A DNA stretch of 7,000 nucleotides from Chloroflexota bacterium (lineage in GTDB: Bacteria > Chloroflexota > Dehalococcoidia > Lucifugimonadales > UBA3495): positions 1 through 7,000 of the forward strand of contig JADFQT010000138.1 in NCBI GenBank assembly GCA_022561675.1, read 5' to 3'. Of the stretch, positions 4,291 to 7,000 are shown one piece after another (position 1 is the first letter of the stretch; each line of letters opens with the position of its first letter). A program made the position numbers and the translations under genes. A model generated the notes under the pieces. The model searched no databases, was not told the DNA's origin, and saw only the letters and a program-made list of their open reading frames with translations.

Positions 4291-7000
4291 GGCTTCCGCC
4301 ATGGGCGCTCGGCTATTCTCCAGCACCGAGCGGAGGTAGTGGGCGGTGTAGGAATCCGGGTGTTGGACCAATTGTTCCGGAGTTCCCACCGCGACCAATT
4401 CACCGCCCCGGTCTCCTGCGCCGGGGCCCAGGTCTATTACCCAGTCAGCGTTCTTAATCAGGTCAAGGTGATGCTCGATTAGCACAACCGTATTGCCATT
4501 ATCTACCAGGCGGTGCAGCACCCGCAGCAGCGCGGCGCAGTCCTCAAAAGAAAGGCCGGTGGTGGGCTCGTCCAGGAGGTAAAAGGTTCTACCGGTGGCT
4601 CTCTTGGAGAGCTCTGTGGCCAGTTTAACCCGCTGGGCCTCCCCACCGGAAAGAGTGGTGGCCGGTTGACCCAGATGGATATAACCCAGGCCCACGTCCC
4701 GTAGGGTCTCCAGCTTGGGCCGGATGCGGGGGAAGTTCCAGAAGAGATCCAGGGCTTGCTCCACCGTCATGTCCAGCACATCGGCGATGCTGTGCCCGCG
4801 CAGAGTTACCTCCAGCGCTTCCCGATTGTAGCGCCTCCCCTGACAGACCTCACAGGGGACGGTAACGTCGGGAAGGAACTGCATTTCAATCTGATTGTAG
4901 CCTTCCCCCTGGCAAGCCTCGCAGCGGCCGCCGCGAACGTTGAAGGAAAAGCGTCCTGGCTTGTAACCCCTGACCTTCGCCTCCGGCAGGCTGGCGAAGA
5001 GCTCCCGGATGGGAGTGAAGGCGCCGGTGTAGGTGGCCGGATTGCTGCGGGGCGTCCGTCCAATGGGAGACTGGTCGATGTTGACGACTTTATCGATGTG
5101 CTCTATGCCCAGCACTTCATCGTGCCGCCCGGGTAAATCTCGGGTCCGGTTCAGGACCTGGGCCAGCCTTTTGTATAGGATGTCGTAAACCAGGGTGCTC
5201 TTGCCGGAGCCGGACACGCCGGTAACGCAGGTGAGCGTTCCCAGGGGTATGCTCACATCCAGGTTTTTGAGGTTATTCTCTCGACCGCCGCAAATCTTCA
5301 GGTGGAAGCCATTACCGGCGCGCCGAAGCTGCGGCATGGGAATCTTCTTTCGGCCGCTGAGGTACTGACCGGTCAGGGATTCGGGAGCTTCCATTATTTC
5401 TTCAATAACGCCGGTGGCTACCACGTGGCCGCCGTGCTCGCCGGCGCCGGGCCCCATGTCCACGATGTGGTCGGCCGCCCGCATCATGGCCTCGTCGTGT
5501 TCCACGACTATCACTGTGTTGCCCATGTCACGCAGGTTTAACAGGGTATCGATTAATCTCTGGTCGTCGTGAGGGTGCAGGCCCACTGTGGGCTCGTCGC
5601 AAACGTAGAGCACGCCGGTCAATCCCGATCCGATTTGGGTGGCCAGGCGAACCCGCTGAGCTTCGCCACCCGACAAAGTGCGGGCGGTACGGTTCATCGT
5701 CACATAATCCAGGCCAATGTCGTCCAGAAAACGGAGGCGCCCTTCAATCTCCTTGAGGATCTGGTTGGCGATGGTCTTGTCCCGTCGGGAAAGGACGGGA
5801 CCGTGATGCTCCCCCGGGGCGTCCGGGTCTATCTGCCGCACCCAGTCCAATCCCCGGCCGATGTTCTGGGCGGTTACCTCCATGATGCCCATGCCGCAAA
5901 CTTTTACCGCCAGGGCTTCCGGGCGAAGCCGCTCGCCGCCGCAGCTGGGGCAGGGACGCGCCGCCATGTACTTCTCGATTTCCTGACGGGTGTGGTCCGA
6001 CTCGGTATTTTTGTAGCGGCGGACCAGATTGGATATAACCCCCTCATATTTGGTGTCCCAGCTGTAGGCGCGCCCACGGTGGGTCTTGTGCTTGATGGTG
6101 ATGCTGCGGTTTTGGTTGCCGTAAAGGATCAGGTGCAGCTGCTCCTCGGTCAGATTTTTAACCGGGGTGTGGGCGGAGAAGCCGTGGGCTTCGGCCACCG
6201 AGTTCATCAGGCTCAGGTACCAGCCGCTGGACGGGCCGGAACGGGTCCAGGGAACCACCGCGCCCTCCATCAGAGACAGATTCTTGTTGGGCATAACCAG
6301 GTCCGGGTCCACCTCCAGCTTGTAGCCCAAGCCGGTGCACGTGGAGCAGGCGCCGTGGGGACTGTTGAAGCTGAAGGTTCGCGGTTCTATCTCGGGGAGG
6401 CCGGTGCCGCACTGGACGCAGGCGAACTGCTCCGAGAAAACCAGCTCCTCCGCGCCTTCCTGGTCCACCTGGATAACCCCTCCGCCCTCACGCAGCGCCG
6501 TCTCCGTCGACTCGGCCACCCGGCTACGCTCGGTTTCCGGCCGGACGATGAGCCGGTCGACGACTATTTCTATGTAGTGCCACTTCCGCTTGTCCAGGTT
6601 GAAGTCCTCGACCTCTTCCAGCAGATGAATCTCGCCGTTGACCCGCACTCGAACAAACCCGGCCTTCCTGGCGGCGTCGAACACCTCCTTGTGCTCCCCC
6701 TTCTTGCGTCTGATCTTGGGAGCCAGCAGGGTGATACGTGTACCTTCCGGCAAGGCCAGAATAGAGTCCACAATTTGCTGGACCGTCTGGCGTTCCACCG
6801 GACGTTCGCACTTGGGGCAGTGGGGAATACCTACTCGGGCAAACAATAGCCGCAGGTAGTCGTAGATCTCGGTGACGGTACCCACGGTGGACCGGGGGTT
6901 GTGGGAAACGCCCTTTTGGTCTATGGAGATGGCCGGCGATAGGCCTTCGATGTAATCTACGTCGGGCTTGTACATGCGCTCCAGGAACTGCCGGGCGTAG
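4270..7000 (-). CDS. uvrA: UvrA, excinuclease ABC subunit A (5' partial)
   Basis: UvrA is the damage-recognition ATPase of nucleotide excision repair; it loads UvrB on lesions. The window holds about 909 residues. The frame is open to the right edge (YARQFLERM precedes the Met at 6975), so roughly 75 N-terminal residues with the first Walker A are outside. Numbered from that Met: SHNPRSTVGTVTEIYDYL (24-41); CPKC at 53-56; a UvrB-binding region about 78-170; zinc-type cysteines C186, C189, C210, C213; CPSC at 342-345; signature LSGGEAQ (434-440) and Walker B LYVCDEP (456-462) of the first ATPase; Walker A GVSGSGKS (586-593); zinc finger C685, C688, C708, C711 with 19 residues between pairs; signature LSGGEAQ (775-781), Walker B YLLDEP (799-804) and switch H835 of the second ATPase. 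Both ATPase halves look intact. The D-loop of the second half reads GLS where GLH is usual. The next gene downstream, the MBL hydrolase, has its own promoter. Confidence 0.98.
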   Translation of the reverse strand, partial: YARQFLERMYKPDVDYIEGLSPAISIDQKGVSHNPRSTVGTVTEIYDYLRLLFARVGIPHCPKCERPVERQTVQQIVDSILALPEGTRITLLAPKIRRKKGEHKEVFDAARKAGFVRVRVNGEIHLLEEVEDFNLDKRKWHYIEIVVDRLIVRPETERSRVAESTETALREGGGVIQVDQEGAEELVFSEQFACVQCGTGLPEIEPRTFSFNSPHGACSTCTGLGYKLEVDPDLVMPNKNLSLMEGAVVPWTRSGPSSGWYLSLMNSVAEAHGFSAHTPVKNLTEEQLHLILYGNQNRSITIKHKTHRGRAYSWDTKYEGVISNLVRRYKNTESDHTRQEIEKYMAARPCPSCGGERLRPEALAVKVCGMGIMEVTAQNIGRGLDWVRQIDPDAPGEHHGPVLSRRDKTIANQILKEIEGRLRFLDDIGLDYVTMNRTARTLSGGEAQRVRLATQIGSGLTGVLYVCDEPTVGLHPHDDQRLIDTLLNLRDMGNTVIVVEHDEAMMRAADHIVDMGPGAGEHGGHVVATGVIEEIMEAPESLTGQYLSGRKKIPMPQLRRAGNGFHLKICGGRENNLKNLDVSIPLGTLTCVTGVSGSGKSTLVYDILYKRLAQVLNRTRDLPGRHDEVLGIEHIDKVVNIDQSPIGRTPRSNPATYTGAFTPIRELFASLPEAKVRGYKPGRFSFNVRGGRCEACQGEGYNQIEMQFLPDVTVPCEVCQGRRYNREALEVTLRGHSIADVLDMTVEQALDLFWNFPRIRPKLETLRDVGLGYIHLGQPATTLSGGEAQRVKLATELSKRATGRTFYLLDEPTTGLSFEDCAALLRVLHRLVDNGNTVVLIEHHLDLIKNADWVIDLGPGAGDRGGELVAVGTPEQLVQHPDSYTAHYLRSVLENSRAPMAEAVAAAGN

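Noticed and set aside
5569..6849. Long open frame of 426 codons on the plus strand, antisense to uvrA
   Set aside because: It lies wholly opposite the conserved ATPase and zinc-finger motifs of uvrA and encodes no recognisable family. Such mirror frames are expected from codon bias in GC-rich genes.
845..7000. uvrA, MBL, M16 and LLM genes as one novel system, such as defence or a biosynthetic cluster
   Set aside because: All four are common housekeeping or general metabolic families, the gaps are 140-210 bp, and uvrA appears separated by a terminator and a fresh promoter. No functional link is visible.

Overview
The window is a stretch of ordinary bacterial chromosome, moderately GC-rich by eye. 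The gene set (an F420-type LLM oxidoreductase, an M16 protease whose motifs resemble those of Chloroflexota homologues, a glyoxalase-II-like MBL hydrolase and UvrA), together with a dispersed-repeat-like intergenic sequence, suggests Chloroflexota, perhaps Dehalococcoidia or SAR202-like. That assignment rests on remembered family resemblance, not on a search, and is tentative.

Layout. At the left edge the end of an ABC exporter ATPase subunit runs rightwards (before 1 to 515). It converges on a leftward block of four genes: uvrA (enters from the right edge, ends 4270), an MBL-fold hydrolase (4113-3478), an M16 zinc protease (about 3267-2005) and an LLM-class oxidoreductase (1864-845). The convergent gap 516-844 has no gene but holds a sequence of about 170 bp, bounded by imperfect inverted repeats, that looks like a dispersed non-coding repeat.

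Control. The uvrA-MBL gap is the best-resolved regulatory region. A candidate intrinsic terminator overlaps the uvrA stop codon. A sigma70-type promoter (TTGTCA, 17 bp, TACAAT) faces the MBL gene, with a palindrome at the expected start site and a good Shine-Dalgarno. So uvrA is probably a separate unit. The MBL, M16 and LLM genes share a strand with gaps of about 210 and 140 bp; no clear promoter or terminator was seen between them, so co-transcription is possible but unproven.

Function. UvrA is the damage sensor of nucleotide excision repair. The other three genes are family-level calls without defined substrates, and nothing links the four into one pathway. I found no previously undescribed multi-gene system. 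The observations most worth checking are the 558-726 repeat-like element, the 17-bp inverted repeat joining the uvrA stop codon to the MBL promoter, and two start-codon decisions.
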